DNA of 64,000 nt from Pseudooceanicola atlanticus (GTDB taxonomy: Bacteria; Pseudomonadota; Alphaproteobacteria; Rhodobacterales; Rhodobacteraceae), in contig NZ_AQQX01000001.1 of NCBI RefSeq assembly GCF_000768315.1, positions 744,001 to 808,000 on the forward strand. Direction: 5' to 3'. Shown here one piece after another: positions 16,996 to 32,133 of this stretch. The position numbers and the translations under genes were made by a program. The notes below the pieces were generated by a model that saw nothing but the letters and a program-made list of their open reading frames with translations, had not been told where the DNA came from and made no database searches. The number at the start of each line of letters is the position of its first letter. Position 1 is the first letter of the stretch.

Positions 16996-19545
16996 ATGGC
17001 CCTGTCACGCAGATCCGGCAACCGTTTCCAGGGCTCCATCTGGCCCGGCTACGTGGACGCGGTGACGGGGCTGCTGATGGTCCTGACCTTCGTGCTGACG
17101 ATCTTCATGGTGGTGCAGTTCGTCCTGCGCGAGACGATCACCGGGCAGGAAAGCGAGCTGGATCAGCTGTCGTCCGAAGTGGCGGCGCTGTCGCAGGCGC
17201 TTGGCCTGGCGCGCGACCGCAACACGCAGCTTGAGACGCAGCTGGGCACCGCCAACCGCACCCTGGCGGAGGCCGAGGCGGAAATCGACGAGCAATCGGC
17301 GCTGATCGCCTCGCTGACCCAGGCGCGCGCCGATCAGGACGTCGCGCTCGAGGCCGCCCGCGCCCGGATCACCAGTTTCGAATCCCAGGTCGCATCGCTG
17401 CTGTCCCAGCGGGACGCGGCGCGCGGGACCGTTTCCGAGTTGCAGGCGGAGCGCGAGGAATTGCTGTCGGACCAGGAGGCGCTGCAACTGGCGTTGAGCC
17501 AGGCGCGGGACGAAATCGACGCCTCGGCCGAGGAAGCCCGGCTGGCCGCCGCCCGCCGCGAGGCGCTTGAGGCGATGATTGCCGACCTGGAACAACAGGC
17601 GGCCGAGAACGCGGATACGCGCGGCGCGCTGGCCGGCCGGGTCGACGACCTGGAAACCGAGCTGAGCGAAGAGGAACAGGCCCGCATCGCGGAGGCCGCC
17701 GCGGCAGAGGCCCTGCGCGAGCGCCTGAAGAACGCAGAGACAGAGCTGACCGCCATGACCATGGCGTTGGAGGCCGAACGCAAGCGGGCCGAGGACACGC
17801 TGACCATGCTGGCCGCGGCGCAGGAGGCTTCGGACGATCTGGATGCGCGGCTGGCGGCGGCGCTGCTGAACCTCGATGAAACCGAAGCGGCGCTGGACCA
17901 GCGCACCGCCGATCTGGACCAGACCCGCGACCGCCTGGCCGAGGTCGAGGAGGGGCGTCAGGTCACCTTCGGGCAGCTCTCGCGGCTGGAACAGGAACTG
18001 GCCGCGGCGCTGAACGATGTCGAGGATCGCGACGCGCGGCTGGCGGAATTGTCGGCGCGGCTGGGGGTGCTGGAACGTGCGCTGGCGACAGCGGAAAGCG
18101 ACCGCGACGCGCTGCAGACGCAGCTGGCCGACGAGACCGGGGCGCTGAACGATCAACTGGCCCAGGAACGCCTGGCCCGGCAAGCCGCCGAGGATCGCGC
18201 GACCCGTGCGCAGGACCTGGCCAGCGCCACCCGGGAGGAACTGGAGGCCGAGATCGCCACCCTGCGCGCACAGGCCGCCGAGGACCAGCAGGCCCTGCAA
18301 TCGGAGCTCGACCTGGCGCGCGCCCGGCTGGGCGAACAGGTGTCTGAGCTGGACGCGGTAGAACTGCGGATCGTCGCGCTGGAATCCGCGCTGGCCCGGG
18401 CCAATTCGGAAACCGAGGGGCTGCGCGACAGGCTGGCCGGGGCGCTGGAAAGCCAGGACCAGGCCGAGGCGCTGCGCCAGGACAAGGCGTCGCTGGAACA
18501 GGCGCTGGACGCGGCGCAGGCCGATGTCGAAACCGCCTCGAACCAGATCGGCACGCTGGAACAGCGCATCGCCACGCTGGAGGCGCTGGTCGAACGCACC
18601 ACGGCTGACCGCGATGCCGCCGCCGCCCGGTCCGAGGAAGAGATCGCCAGCCTGCGCCAACGCCTGGCCGAGGCCGTGGCCGCCGAAAAGGCCGCCCAGG
18701 CCCAGATCGCCGACCGGGACGAGGTGCGCCGTCAGCTGGCCGCAGCACTTGCCGCGAAACTCGCCGCCGAACAGGAGCTGGAAGAGACCCTGACCGAGGC
18801 CGAACAGCGCGCCGCCCTGCTGCGCCAGGCCCGGCAGGAGCTGGACGAGGAACAGGCCGCCTCGAGCGAAAGCGCCCGCCGCACCGCCCTGCTAAACCAG
18901 CAGGTGGCGCAGATGCGTACGCAGCTGGCCAGCCTTCAGGCGCTCCTGGACGATTACAAGGATCGCGATGCGGCCAACCAGGTGCAGATCCAGTCGCTGG
19001 GGTCCGACCTGAACGCCGCGCTGGCCCAGAAAGCCGCCGAGGAACGCCGCCGGCGGGAGCTGGAAGAGGCGGAACGCAAGCGGCTCGAGAAGTACAAGTC
19101 CGAGTTCTTCGGCCAGCTTCGCGACGTCTTTGCCGGGCAGGAAGGCGTGCAGATCGTGGGCGACCGCTTCGTCTTCTCCTCCGAGGTGCTGTTCGCGCCG
19201 GGCAAGGCCAACCTTTCGGAAGGCGGACGTCGTCAGATCGCCGGGATCGCGCAAACGCTGCGGTCGCTGGCCGACGAGATCCCCGACAATATCGACTGGG
19301 TGCTGCGCGTCGACGGCCACACCGACAACGTGCCGCTGTCGGGTGCGGCGGAGTTCGCGGATAACTGGGAACTCAGCCAGGCCCGCGCCCTGTCGGTCGT
19401 GCGTTACATGGAAGATTTCCTGGGCTTCCCGCCGGAACGCCTGTCGGCCAACGGGTTCGGGCAATACCAGCCGATCGCCGAGGGCGATTCCTCCGAGGCC
19501 CGCGCCCGCAACCGCCGGATCGAGCTGAAGTTTACGGAGCGGTGA
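16996..19545 (+). CDS. MotB/OmpA-like peptidoglycan-binding motor subunit with very long coiled coil
   Basis: 849 residues. One N-terminal helix begins GYVDAVTGLLMVLTFVL, with an aspartate at residue 21 where MotB has its proton-carrying Asp. Residues of about 52-690 are an almost unbroken Ala/Glu/Leu/Arg-rich heptad coiled coil. The C-terminal OmpA domain (about 710-849) has RVDGHTDNVPLSG and the closing SEARARNRRIELKF, which bind peptidoglycan. With the upstream channel subunit this forms a 5:2-type motor pair. A straight coil of this length would be far longer than the periplasm is wide, so it must fold back, or span or organise the envelope in an unusual way. Confidence 0.85.
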   Translation: MALSRRSGNRFQGSIWPGYVDAVTGLLMVLTFVLTIFMVVQFVLRETITGQESELDQLSSEVAALSQALGLARDRNTQLETQLGTANRTLAEAEAEIDEQSALIASLTQARADQDVALEAARARITSFESQVASLLSQRDAARGTVSELQAEREELLSDQEALQLALSQARDEIDASAEEARLAAARREALEAMIADLEQQAAENADTRGALAGRVDDLETELSEEEQARIAEAAAAEALRERLKNAETELTAMTMALEAERKRAEDTLTMLAAAQEASDDLDARLAAALLNLDETEAALDQRTADLDQTRDRLAEVEEGRQVTFGQLSRLEQELAAALNDVEDRDARLAELSARLGVLERALATAESDRDALQTQLADETGALNDQLAQERLARQAAEDRATRAQDLASATREELEAEIATLRAQAAEDQQALQSELDLARARLGEQVSELDAVELRIVALESALARANSETEGLRDRLAGALESQDQAEALRQDKASLEQALDAAQADVETASNQIGTLEQRIATLEALVERTTADRDAAAARSEEEIASLRQRLAEAVAAEKAAQAQIADRDEVRRQLAAALAAKLAAEQELEETLTEAEQRAALLRQARQELDEEQAASSESARRTALLNQQVAQMRTQLASLQALLDDYKDRDAANQVQIQSLGSDLNAALAQKAAEERRRRELEEAERKRLEKYKSEFFGQLRDVFAGQEGVQIVGDRFVFSSEVLFAPGKANLSEGGRRQIAGIAQTLRSLADEIPDNIDWVLRVDGHTDNVPLSGAAEFADNWELSQARALSVVRYMEDFLGFPPERLSANGFGQYQPIAEGDSSEARARNRRIELKFTER

Positions 19546-19650
19546 GGGGCCGTTCGTCGGGCCGCGACTGGCCTTTGGGTGCAAGAGACGCGTCCTGCAC
19601 GCTTGGAGGCGACGCCACCCTCTAACTGACAAGACCCATGATCTGTTGTC

Positions 19651-19676
19651 CCGCCCGGCGGCAAGGCCGGGCAGCG
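19651..19676. repeat. Short GC-rich repeat, copy 2, in a convergent intergenic region
   Basis: CCGCCCGGCGGCAA, then GG, then CCGGGCAGCG; 24 of 26 bases are identical to 13977-14002. It lies between the end of the MotB-like gene and the end of the convergent M23 peptidase gene. Confidence 0.7.
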
Positions 19677-19720
19677 AGGGTGTCAGGGCGTGACCAAGTC
19701 CCCCGTGTGTCAGCCGTGGA

Positions 19721-20709
19721 TCACTCCACCATCAGCGGCACCGTCTTGGTGGAGATCACCTCTCCGCGCCGCTCCAGCTTGACCGTGCCGGTATAGGCGC
19801 CGGGGGTTAGCGGGTCCGACAGGCGGCGGCCCGCGGCACGGAAGAACTGCGCCTTATTGCCCTTGATCAGCTGGCGGGTGTCGAAGATGCGCCCCTGCGG
19901 ACCGTCGATCGTCAGCTCCATCACGTCGGCCTGGCGACCGCCGAAAGCATAGCCCCAGACCACGATGGCGGGCGCTGTGGCCGCGATGCGGGCACTGTGG
20001 GCGGTGCCGGCCTTGATGTCGTCATAGGCGGGCACGGCAGTGGCGAACCCGGCAGAGAGGATACCCCCGGCCTGGTAGGCGATGTCGCCGAACCACATCG
20101 TATCGCCGCCCGGCGCGCCACACGTATCGGGCGCCTGCCCGGGCAGGAACGGGTCCACGACCTCGCCATCCTTGCGGACGGAGATATGCAGATGCGGGAA
20201 CTGGCTGCGGCCCGAAATGCCGACCTGGCCCAGCACCTGCCCGGCCTCGACCCGGTCGCCCTTGGCCACGGTGACGGAGCCCTGCTTCATGTGGCAATAC
20301 TGGGTCTGCCAGCCATTGCCGTGATCCAGCACCATGCCGTTGCCGCAATCGCGCCCGTCGATCCGGGTGTCTTCCTCGCGCGTGTAGAGCCGGTCGATCA
20401 TGCCGTCGCGCAGGCCCCGGACCACGCCGGGCGCGGCGGCGTAGACATCGACGCCGGCCTCCATCGCGGCCAGCGAGGGCAGGGCGAAATCGGTGCCCTT
20501 GTGGCCATCATAGCTGAGCGCGGCACAGGTGAAATCGCGGTATTCGGGGCCAGGATCGGTGTCGACGTAGTTCTGGATGAAACAGGTGTCCCCCAGCGTG
20601 CAATCGATGGGCTGCTGAAGGGCAGGGGCGTCGTCCTGCCCCTGCGCGGCAGGGGCGAGGGCAAGCAAAAGGGCGGGGAAAATCCCCGCCCTTATCGGTG
20701 CCTTGAACA

Positions 20710-20713
<4 letters not shown>
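19721..20713 (-). CDS. Secreted M23 family metallopeptidase
   Basis: 330 residues with a signal peptide (MMFKAPIRAGIFPALLLALA, cleavage near AQG-QD). The M23 zinc site is visible as SYDGHKGTDFAL (His and Asp) and PHLHISV (HxH), with GNGMVLDHGNGWQTQYCHM between them. Such enzymes cut peptidoglycan cross-links, or bind peptidoglycan if inactive; here all metal ligands are present. Several cysteines suggest disulfides. Its start overlaps the clpA stop (ATGA), so it is probably co-transcribed with clpA. Confidence 0.87.
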
Positions 20714-23040
<2,327 letters not shown>

Positions 23041-23211
23041 TCGCATGCTCCTTTTCGATCTGGGTTGGAGCGCGGGGGTATCGGCCCCGGCATCAACCAT
23101 GGCCTCATAGTATTAAAGTTTGGTCGATATTGGCCGTTCTTCAAGGGTTTTCTTCGGCGTTCTCATCACATTTATCTGCTTGACGTCATTTGGGCCTGTC
23201 TTTGCAGCGAT

Positions 23212-23976
23212 TCAGAAGTTGTCTTTTCTGCGCCGAACCTCGGCAAAGACCTCTGCCGCGGGGGCGCCTTCAAGGCCCACGGCCTTTGCGACGGCATCGG
23301 TATGGGCCCGCAGGAAGGGGTTCGTGGCCAGTTCCTCGGCCAGCGAGACCGGCACGGTCGGCTCTCCGGCATCGCGCTGTGCCTGCACCTTTTCGGCCCG
23401 CGCCTTGAGGTCGGGATTGTCCGGTTCGATCGACAGGGCGAATTTCATGTTCGCCAGCGTATATTCGTGGCCCGAATAGATCATCGTCTCGGGGGGCAGG
23501 GCCGCCAGCTTGCTGAGCGTCTCGTGCATCATCTCCATCGTGCCCTCGAAGACACGGCCGCATCCCCAGGACATCAGGCTGTCGGCGGTAAAGATCACCC
23601 CGGCCTTTGGGAAGTGGAACGCCATATGCCCCAGCGTATGGCCGGGAACGTCCAGCGGCACGGTATAGCCTTCGCCCTCACCGCCGTTCATGCCCTCGGT
23701 CAGTGCCATGTCGAGCGGCGGCAGCTTGGCCTCTTCGGCTTTGGGGCCCATGACCTTGAGGCCGGGAAAGGCCTCTTTCAGCGCGGCGGTGCCCTCGGTG
23801 TGGTCGCCGTGGTGATGGGTGATCATCAGCACGCCCGGTTCCCAGCCCCGCTCCTGCGCGGCGGCGATGATCGGGGCGGCGTCGGGCGCGTCGATGATGC
23901 AGATCCCGTCGGGGCCTTTCACGAGGTAGGCGTAATTATCGGACCGGCAGGGGATCGTGACGATGTCCAGGGGCAT
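23212..23976 (-). CDS. gloB: Hydroxyacylglutathione hydrolase (glyoxalase II)
   Basis: 254 residues, metallo-beta-lactamase fold, hydrolysing S-lactoylglutathione to lactate and glutathione in methylglyoxal detoxification. The metal motif is [10 protein letters not shown]; further ligands are in [25 protein letters not shown] and [15 protein letters not shown], and the C-terminal glutathione-binding part (NPFLRAH) is complete. ATG 23976 has GGAGG upstream. It is divergent from the methyltransferase-like gene. Confidence 0.93.
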   Translation of the reverse strand: MPLDIVTIPCRSDNYAYLVKGPDGICIIDAPDAAPIIAAAQERGWEPGVLMITHHHGDHTEGTAALKEAFPGLKVMGPKAEEAKLPPLDMALTEGMNGGEGEGYTVPLDVPGHTLGHMAFHFPKAGVIFTADSLMSWGCGRVFEGTMEMMHETLSKLAALPPETMIYSGHEYTLANMKFALSIEPDNPDLKARAEKVQAQRDAGEPTVPVSLAEELATNPFLRAHTDAVAKAVGLEGAPAAEVFAEVRRRKDNF

Positions 23977-24037
23977 GGCAATTGGCCTCCTCGTTGTTAT
24001 GGTGCCCCCATGGAAACCCAGACAGGGGCGACTTGCA

Positions 24038-24793
24038 ATGCACCTGGACGTACAGGACCTGCGCAATTTCTATTACCGCTCGACCCTGGGCCGTGCGGCG
24101 CAGACCCATGTCCGGCGCGAAGTGCTGCGGCTGTGGCCCGAGGCACAGGGCCAGACCGTGGCCGGTTTCGGCTTTGCGGTGCCGCTGCTGCGGCCCTACC
24201 TGCCGGATGCGAAGCGGGTGATCGGGCTGATGCCCGGCCCCCAGGGCGTGATGCCCTGGCCCGCGGGGATGCCCAATATATCGGTGCTCTGCGAGGAAAC
24301 GCAATGGCCGCTGGAAACCGGCCATGTCGACAAGCTGATCCTGCTGCACGGGCTCGAGACCTCCGAGAACCCCTCGGACCTGCTGGAGGAATGTTTCCGC
24401 GTGCTGGGGCCGGGGGGCAAGGCGCTCTTCATCGTGCCGCATCGCTCGGGGCTCTGGTCCCGGTCCGACAAGACGCCCTTCGGTTATGGCCGTCCCTACA
24501 GCCAGGGCCAGCTGGAGGCACAGCTGAAGCGCCATTCCTTCCTGCCCGAACGCCATGCCGCCACGCTTTACCAGCCGCCCTCGCATCGACGGTTCTGGCG
24601 CAAGACCGGCGCCTTCTGGGAGAAGATGGGCGGCCGGTTCTCGATGGTGCTGACCGGTGGGGTGCTGATCGTGGAGGCGTCGAAACGGGTCTACATGCCG
24701 TCCGGCCCGGGCGAGCGGGTGGCGCGGCCCTCGGGGCTGAAGGTGCTGGAGGGACTGACCTCGCCCAAGCCGGAGCCGGCGCGGAAGGTTTGA
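24038..24793 (+). CDS. SAM-dependent methyltransferase-like protein
   Basis: 251 residues. The segments [35 protein letters not shown] (in the place of the SAM-binding glycine loop), [28 protein letters not shown] and [14 protein letters not shown] match a conserved alphaproteobacterial methyltransferase-type protein often beside gloB. The glycine loop is atypical, so activity is uncertain. ATG 24038 is favoured over an in-frame ATG at 23999 because the fold begins there. Confidence 0.75.
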   Translation: MHLDVQDLRNFYYRSTLGRAAQTHVRREVLRLWPEAQGQTVAGFGFAVPLLRPYLPDAKRVIGLMPGPQGVMPWPAGMPNISVLCEETQWPLETGHVDKLILLHGLETSENPSDLLEECFRVLGPGGKALFIVPHRSGLWSRSDKTPFGYGRPYSQGQLEAQLKRHSFLPERHAATLYQPPSHRRFWRKTGAFWEKMGGRFSMVLTGGVLIVEASKRVYMPSGPGERVARPSGLKVLEGLTSPKPEPARKV

Positions 24794-24867
24794 CGGGGGG
24801 AGGCTAAAAGGGGGCCTCTGCGTCCGCCTTCGATCATGGTCCTGGCGACCACCAATGCCCCCAGGTG

Positions 24868-24880
24868 CCGCCCGGCGGCA
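24868..24880. repeat. Partial third copy of the GC-rich convergent-region repeat
   Basis: CCGCCCGGCGGCA, 13 bases identical to the left part of the repeats at 13977 and 19651, again between convergent gene ends (24793 and 25024). The right half is not conserved. Confidence 0.45.
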
Positions 24881-24950
24881 CGCCGCTGTCCGCATCGCTT
24901 CGGTTGGTGGTGGCGCTCAGTTGAAAGCGTTTCCGGGCCCCCAAAAGCAA

Positions 24951-24976
24951 CCGCCCCGGGACAAAGCCCGGGGCGG
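24951..24976 (-). terminator. Strong hairpin, probable terminator of the RTX-like gene
   Basis: CCGCCCCGGG and CCCGGGGCGG form a perfect 10-bp stem around ACAAAG. On the minus strand it is followed by TTGCTTTTGG. It is about 50 bp past the stop of the RTX-like gene and may also stop rightward transcription. Confidence 0.6.
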
Positions 24977-25023
24977 ATGGCATTCGAAACGGGCACCCTC
25001 GGGACAAGCCCGGGGCCGAAGCG

Positions 25024-26799
25024 TCACACCACGGCAACCGGCGGCGGGTCCGCGCTCAGCTGCAGTACTGTGTCGGTGTCGAAGCTGGTCAGCCCGGTCA
25101 GGCGGATCGTGCGGATGAGGTCCGGCTGGGTCGCATCCGTGCCGTGCTTCATGGTGATCGCCAGGTCCACGGCCTCTTCGCCGTCGACCTTTGTGGCGGT
25201 CATGTCGCTCAGGCTGTAGCCGGTTGCGGCCTCGGGCAGTTCCAGGACCAATATGTCCTCGTCCGGGTCGAAATCGGTGATCGTGCCGACCATGTCCGAA
25301 CCGGGGAAGGCGGTGGCGAGGATATCGGCCTCCGCGTCCGACCCGGCAGCGGCGGGGCCGTCCTGGTAGTCGATCTGGGGTGTGAACAACTGGTTCGAGA
25401 TCGTAAAGGTATCCGCCCCGGCGCCGCCGGTCGCGGTCATGTCGATCATGTCCTCGGACCCGGTTTCATAAAGGTCGATCGCCCCCTGCAACGCGTCCGC
25501 GTGGACCTTGCGGTCGAAGGTCAGGGCGTCGTCGCCCGATCCGCCATCCATCTCGCCATGGCCATAGGCGGTGATCGTGTCCTTGCCGGCCTGGCCCGAC
25601 ATCTCGCCGCGGCCCGAGATCACGTCGTCGCCGATCCCGCCTTCGCCGGTGCCCTCCAGCCCGACGCTCAGCACGTCGTCGCCGGAGCCGCCGTAGACAT
25701 CGACCGATGTCGTGGCGTCAAAAAGCGCGTAGCCCTGGGCCTCCAGGTCCACGTGGTCGGGCAGGTTCACCGGCGGAACGCCCCGGTCGGGGAAATTGCG
25801 GATGAAGTCCACGTCGCCCCCGTCCAGCGTATCATCGCCCTGGCCGCCATAGGCCGCACCGTCGCTGTCGCCGTCCTCGCGGTTCAGGTAGGTGTCGTCC
25901 CCCGACCCGCCGTAGATCTTGGCATCCTGGAAGCCGATAAAGCTGTCCGCGCCTTCACCACCGTAGGAGGTCGATTTGTTGAAGCTATGGAAGGTGTCGG
26001 AATCCACGCCGCCATAGGCGGTCCCGCTGTCGCCGACGACAAAGCTGTCCTGGCCGGAATCGCCGCGCCCGACGCCCTCGTGCCGAATGTAGAAACTGTC
26101 ATCGCCCTGCTGGCCGCGGGCAAACCCGTCGCCCCAGACGCGCAGGGAATCGTCGCCCGATCCGCCCAGGCCCGTGCCGCGGCTGCTGACGCTGATCGTG
26201 TCGTCGCCCTCTTCGCCGAAGGCCTTGCCATCGCCGTAGACACGGAAGAAATCGTCGCCGGAGCCGCCGAAGCCGCGCCCATCCTGGTAGAGCGTCGTGC
26301 TGTCATTGCCCGCGTCGCCAAAGCCGCGGGCGTTTTCGTAGACGGTGAGGCTGTCGTCACCCGCCCCGCCATAGCCATCGGCCTGGCCCCAGAGCGTCAT
26401 CGCATCATCGCCCACCCCGCCGGAGCCTAGCGAATTGGCTTCGGCCCAGACACTGTCGTCACCGGAATTGCCGAAGGCCTTGGCCCCGGCACCTTCGGCG
26501 CGCACATGGTCGTCGCCGATCCCGCCCTCGACCCGGGTGCCGGCATAGGCGGTCAGCAGGTCGTCGCCGCTTTCACCGTAGACGATCCCGCGCTCGGACT
26601 TGGAAATGACGTCGTCACCGCCCTGCGCTTCGAAAAAGAGCGGGTTCGGGCCGAGGTTGTAGACATCGACGCCATCCGTGGCCTGCGGGCCGGTCGGTTC
26701 CGGCTGCGGCTCCTGCGGTGTCGGTTCATCATCGGCATCTGATGTGCCAGCTGTCGACGCGATGATCGCGCCGACCAGAAAAAGGAATAGAAACCCCAT
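25024..26799 (-). CDS. RTX-like calcium-binding repeat protein with a 17-residue repeat
   Basis: 591 residues, acidic. A hydrophobic N-terminus (MGFLFLFLVGAIIASTAGTS) looks like a signal or anchor. Residues of about 75-330 hold at least a dozen units starting GGxGDD at a spacing of 17 residues (e.g. GGSGDDFFRVYGDGKAF, GEEGDDTISVSSRGTGL, GGSGDDSLRVWGDGFAR), with a further cluster near 370-430. Classical RTX repeats are nine residues, so this is a variant with one calcium-type turn per 17 residues. The C-terminal 130 residues (ITDFDPDEDILVLELPE) resemble the end region of secreted RTX proteins. No type I secretion genes are nearby, and no enzymatic domain is seen. Confidence 0.82.
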   Translation of the reverse strand: MGFLFLFLVGAIIASTAGTSDADDEPTPQEPQPEPTGPQATDGVDVYNLGPNPLFFEAQGGDDVISKSERGIVYGESGDDLLTAYAGTRVEGGIGDDHVRAEGAGAKAFGNSGDDSVWAEANSLGSGGVGDDAMTLWGQADGYGGAGDDSLTVYENARGFGDAGNDSTTLYQDGRGFGGSGDDFFRVYGDGKAFGEEGDDTISVSSRGTGLGGSGDDSLRVWGDGFARGQQGDDSFYIRHEGVGRGDSGQDSFVVGDSGTAYGGVDSDTFHSFNKSTSYGGEGADSFIGFQDAKIYGGSGDDTYLNREDGDSDGAAYGGQGDDTLDGGDVDFIRNFPDRGVPPVNLPDHVDLEAQGYALFDATTSVDVYGGSGDDVLSVGLEGTGEGGIGDDVISGRGEMSGQAGKDTITAYGHGEMDGGSGDDALTFDRKVHADALQGAIDLYETGSEDMIDMTATGGAGADTFTISNQLFTPQIDYQDGPAAAGSDAEADILATAFPGSDMVGTITDFDPDEDILVLELPEAATGYSLSDMTATKVDGEEAVDLAITMKHGTDATQPDLIRTIRLTGLTSFDTDTVLQLSADPPPVAVV

Positions 26800-27556
26800 G
26801 TCAGCCCCCAGACCGAACGATGTTGAAATGAACCAGAGGCGCGGAAATAGAAAAGGTCGGGCCTTGGTCTGGGGAGGATATTAACCTTTCCCGTACATTC
26901 AGCAAGTTGCAAGTTTGTATATAAGGCCCCGGAAACGCATTGTTTCTTGTCTCACGTGCGACGGGGTTTTCGTCGTATCTGAAGGTGCAAGAATTAACGA
27001 TGGCGTTGAAATGCTGGGCGTTTCGGCTGGTCCAATCGGCGCCGATGCGACACTTGCCCCTGTCGTTTGCCGCAATGGTGTCACCCAAACCGCCCGCAAA
27101 ATGACCTGTTGCGGCATCTTCCTGTCATCCCGACGGCGGAAACACGAGGGGTTCAAGGGCCTGCGACGTCCTGACCTTTCCTCCCGGGGTGCCATTGGCA
27201 AGTTGCGCCGCACATGAATCAATACCGGACCTCCGATCTAAGGCAGCGGAAATGTGGCATTTCCCGCGGCGCCGGGCAGAATCAGTGACCGCCCGACCGG
27301 GGCTCTGCTGAAGAAAGTGACACTTAATGCCGCAGGTGTGCCGGCGGGCCTGAATGATGTTTGCGGTAACCGTCCGGCCCGGTCCGCGACGGGGTGAATG
27401 ACGCCGCGAGAGGCCGGGCGCTTTGAAAGGTAACGGAATCGCAATCCTTTTTCGGGTCCCGGGGTCCCGGATGCACGCATATCGCGGATTGCGGAGGACC
27501 ATCCGATCCCGGAACAGCCCGAAAAACAGGCGTTTTCAAAGGCTCTCCATAGCGGG
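26800..27556. other. Gene-free stretch upstream of the ATP synthase operon
   Basis: I see no convincing gene here. The short open frames on both strands lack ribosome sites and family resemblance. The part next to the RTX-like gene should contain its promoter; the rest has no repeat or RNA gene I can recognise. Confidence 0.55.
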
Positions 27557-27585
27557 TTGATAGGGGGGAAGGCCTCTGCTACACC
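27557..27585 (+). promoter_or_regulatory. Possible promoter of the ATP synthase operon
   Basis: TTGATA (27557-27562), a 17-base spacer and TACACC (27580-27585) resemble a housekeeping promoter about 100 bp before atpH. The -10 is imperfect, so this is a candidate only. Confidence 0.35.
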
Positions 27586-27682
27586 CACGCCGATTTTACC
27601 GCTTTGGCCTTGGCCGAGGCATAACGCCCCCTGCCTGCGCCACACTCGCGCGTAAAGGGGCCAAGACATCGGAAGGGTGGAC

Positions 27683-28242
27683 GTGTCCGAACCAGCTTCG
27701 ATTTCATCCGGCATCGCCGCGCGCTATGCCAAAGCGATTTTCGAAATTGCCCGCGAAAACAATGATCTCGCCTCGCTGGAATCCGGCGTCGATGACCTGG
27801 GCACTGCCCTGGCCGACAGCGCGGACCTGCGGGATCTGACGACTTCCCCGGTCTATTCGCGCGAAGCGCAGGGCAAGGCGATCGCGGCCGTGGCCGACAA
27901 GATGGGCCTGCCGCAGGTCCTGAAGAACAGCCTCGGCCTGATGGCGCAAAAGCGCCGCCTGTTCGTTCTGCCCCAGCTGGTCGCCCAGCTGCGCGAGCAG
28001 ATCGCAGAGCACAAAGGCGAAGTGACCGCGCAGGTGACCAGCGCCAAGGCCCTGACCAAGACCCAGGAAACCAAACTTGCCAAGGTTCTGTCGACCCAGG
28101 TCGGCAAGGACGTGAAACTGAATACTGCCGTCGATGAAAGCCTCATCGGTGGTCTCGTCGTGAAAGTGGGCTCGAAGATGATCGACACGTCGGTCAAATC
28201 CAAGCTCGCATCCCTCCAGAATGCTATGAAAGAGGTCGGATA

Positions 28243-28243
<1 letters not shown>
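27683..28243 (+). CDS. atpH: ATP synthase F1 delta subunit
   Basis: 186 residues. It forms the peripheral stalk cap that joins the F1 head to subunit b. Typical features are [15 protein letters not shown] at the N-terminus and [22 protein letters not shown] near the end. GTG 27683 (GGAAGGG six bases upstream, protein beginning MSEPASI) is preferred over GTG 27677. The stop overlaps the atpA start as TAATG. Confidence 0.94.
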
Positions 28244-29781
<1,538 letters not shown>

Positions 29782-29793
29782 GGAGATCGCGAT

Positions 29794-30678
29794 ATGCCTT
29801 CTCTTAAGGACCTAAAGATCAGAATCGAGTCGATCAAATCGACTCGTAAGATCACCAAGGCCATGCAGATGGTGGCCGCCGCAAAACTGCGGCGGGCCCA
29901 GGATGCGGCCGAAAATGCGCGCCCGTACGCGGAACGGTTCAACGCCGTTCTGGGTCAGCTCGCAGCGTCTGTCGGCGGGTCCGACAGCGCGCCCAAGCTG
30001 CTGCGCGGCACGGGCAAGGATGATGTGCAGCTCCTGGTCGTCATGACGGCGGAACGGGGTCTGTGCGGTGGCTTCAACACCAATATCGTGAAGCTCGCCA
30101 AACAGAAGATCGCGGAGCTCAAGGCCTCCGGCAAGACGGTCAAGATCCTGACCGTCGGCAAGAAGGGCCGCGAGCAGCTGAAACGGGAATATGCCGATCT
30201 CTTCGTCGGCCACGTGGACCTGACCGAGGTCAAGCGCATTGGCTACGGCAATGCGCAGGACATCGCCAAGGACCTGCTGGGCAAGTTCGAGGACGAGGAA
30301 TTCGACGTCTGCACGATCTTCTACTCGGAGTTCGTGAACGTCGTCAGCCAGGTGCCGACGGCCCAGCAGATCATCCCGGCCACCTTCGAGGCCGCGGAAG
30401 ACGGGGCCGAGGCCGATGGTGGCGTGCAGTACGATTACGAGCCGGACGAGGAAACCATCCTCGCCGACCTGCTGCCCCGTGGTGTCGCAACGCAGATCTT
30501 TGCGGCCCTGCTGGAAAACGCAGCCTCGGAACAGGGCGCGCGGATGTCCGCAATGGACAACGCGACCCGGAACGCGGGCGAAATGATCGACAAGCTGACG
30601 ATCGAGTACAACCGCTCGCGTCAGGCCGTCATCACCAACGAACTGATCGAAATTATCTCGGGCGCGGAAGCGCTTTAA
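29794..30678 (+). CDS. atpG: ATP synthase F1 gamma subunit
   Basis: 294 residues; the rotating central shaft. N-terminal helix [30 protein letters not shown] region, then [16 protein letters not shown], and the C-terminal helix [20 protein letters not shown] are family hallmarks. AAGGAG lies before the ATG. A short acidic insert ([12 protein letters not shown], around residues 200-212) is typical of the alphaproteobacterial form. Confidence 0.97.
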   Translation: MPSLKDLKIRIESIKSTRKITKAMQMVAAAKLRRAQDAAENARPYAERFNAVLGQLAASVGGSDSAPKLLRGTGKDDVQLLVVMTAERGLCGGFNTNIVKLAKQKIAELKASGKTVKILTVGKKGREQLKREYADLFVGHVDLTEVKRIGYGNAQDIAKDLLGKFEDEEFDVCTIFYSEFVNVVSQVPTAQQIIPATFEAAEDGAEADGGVQYDYEPDEETILADLLPRGVATQIFAALLENAASEQGARMSAMDNATRNAGEMIDKLTIEYNRSRQAVITNELIEIISGAEAL

Positions 30679-32121
<1,443 letters not shown>

Positions 32122-32133
32122 GGGTCTGACATC

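Noticed and set aside
15781-19545. Zorya-type defence system (ZorA/ZorB)
   Set aside because: The MotA/MotB-like pair resembles ZorAB, but no ZorC, ZorD or ZorE gene is next to it; the neighbours are ChaC-like and M23 genes.
25144-26430. Plus-strand frame of 428 codons opposite the RTX-like gene
   Set aside because: Its periodic sequence simply mirrors the 51-bp repeat of the real gene.
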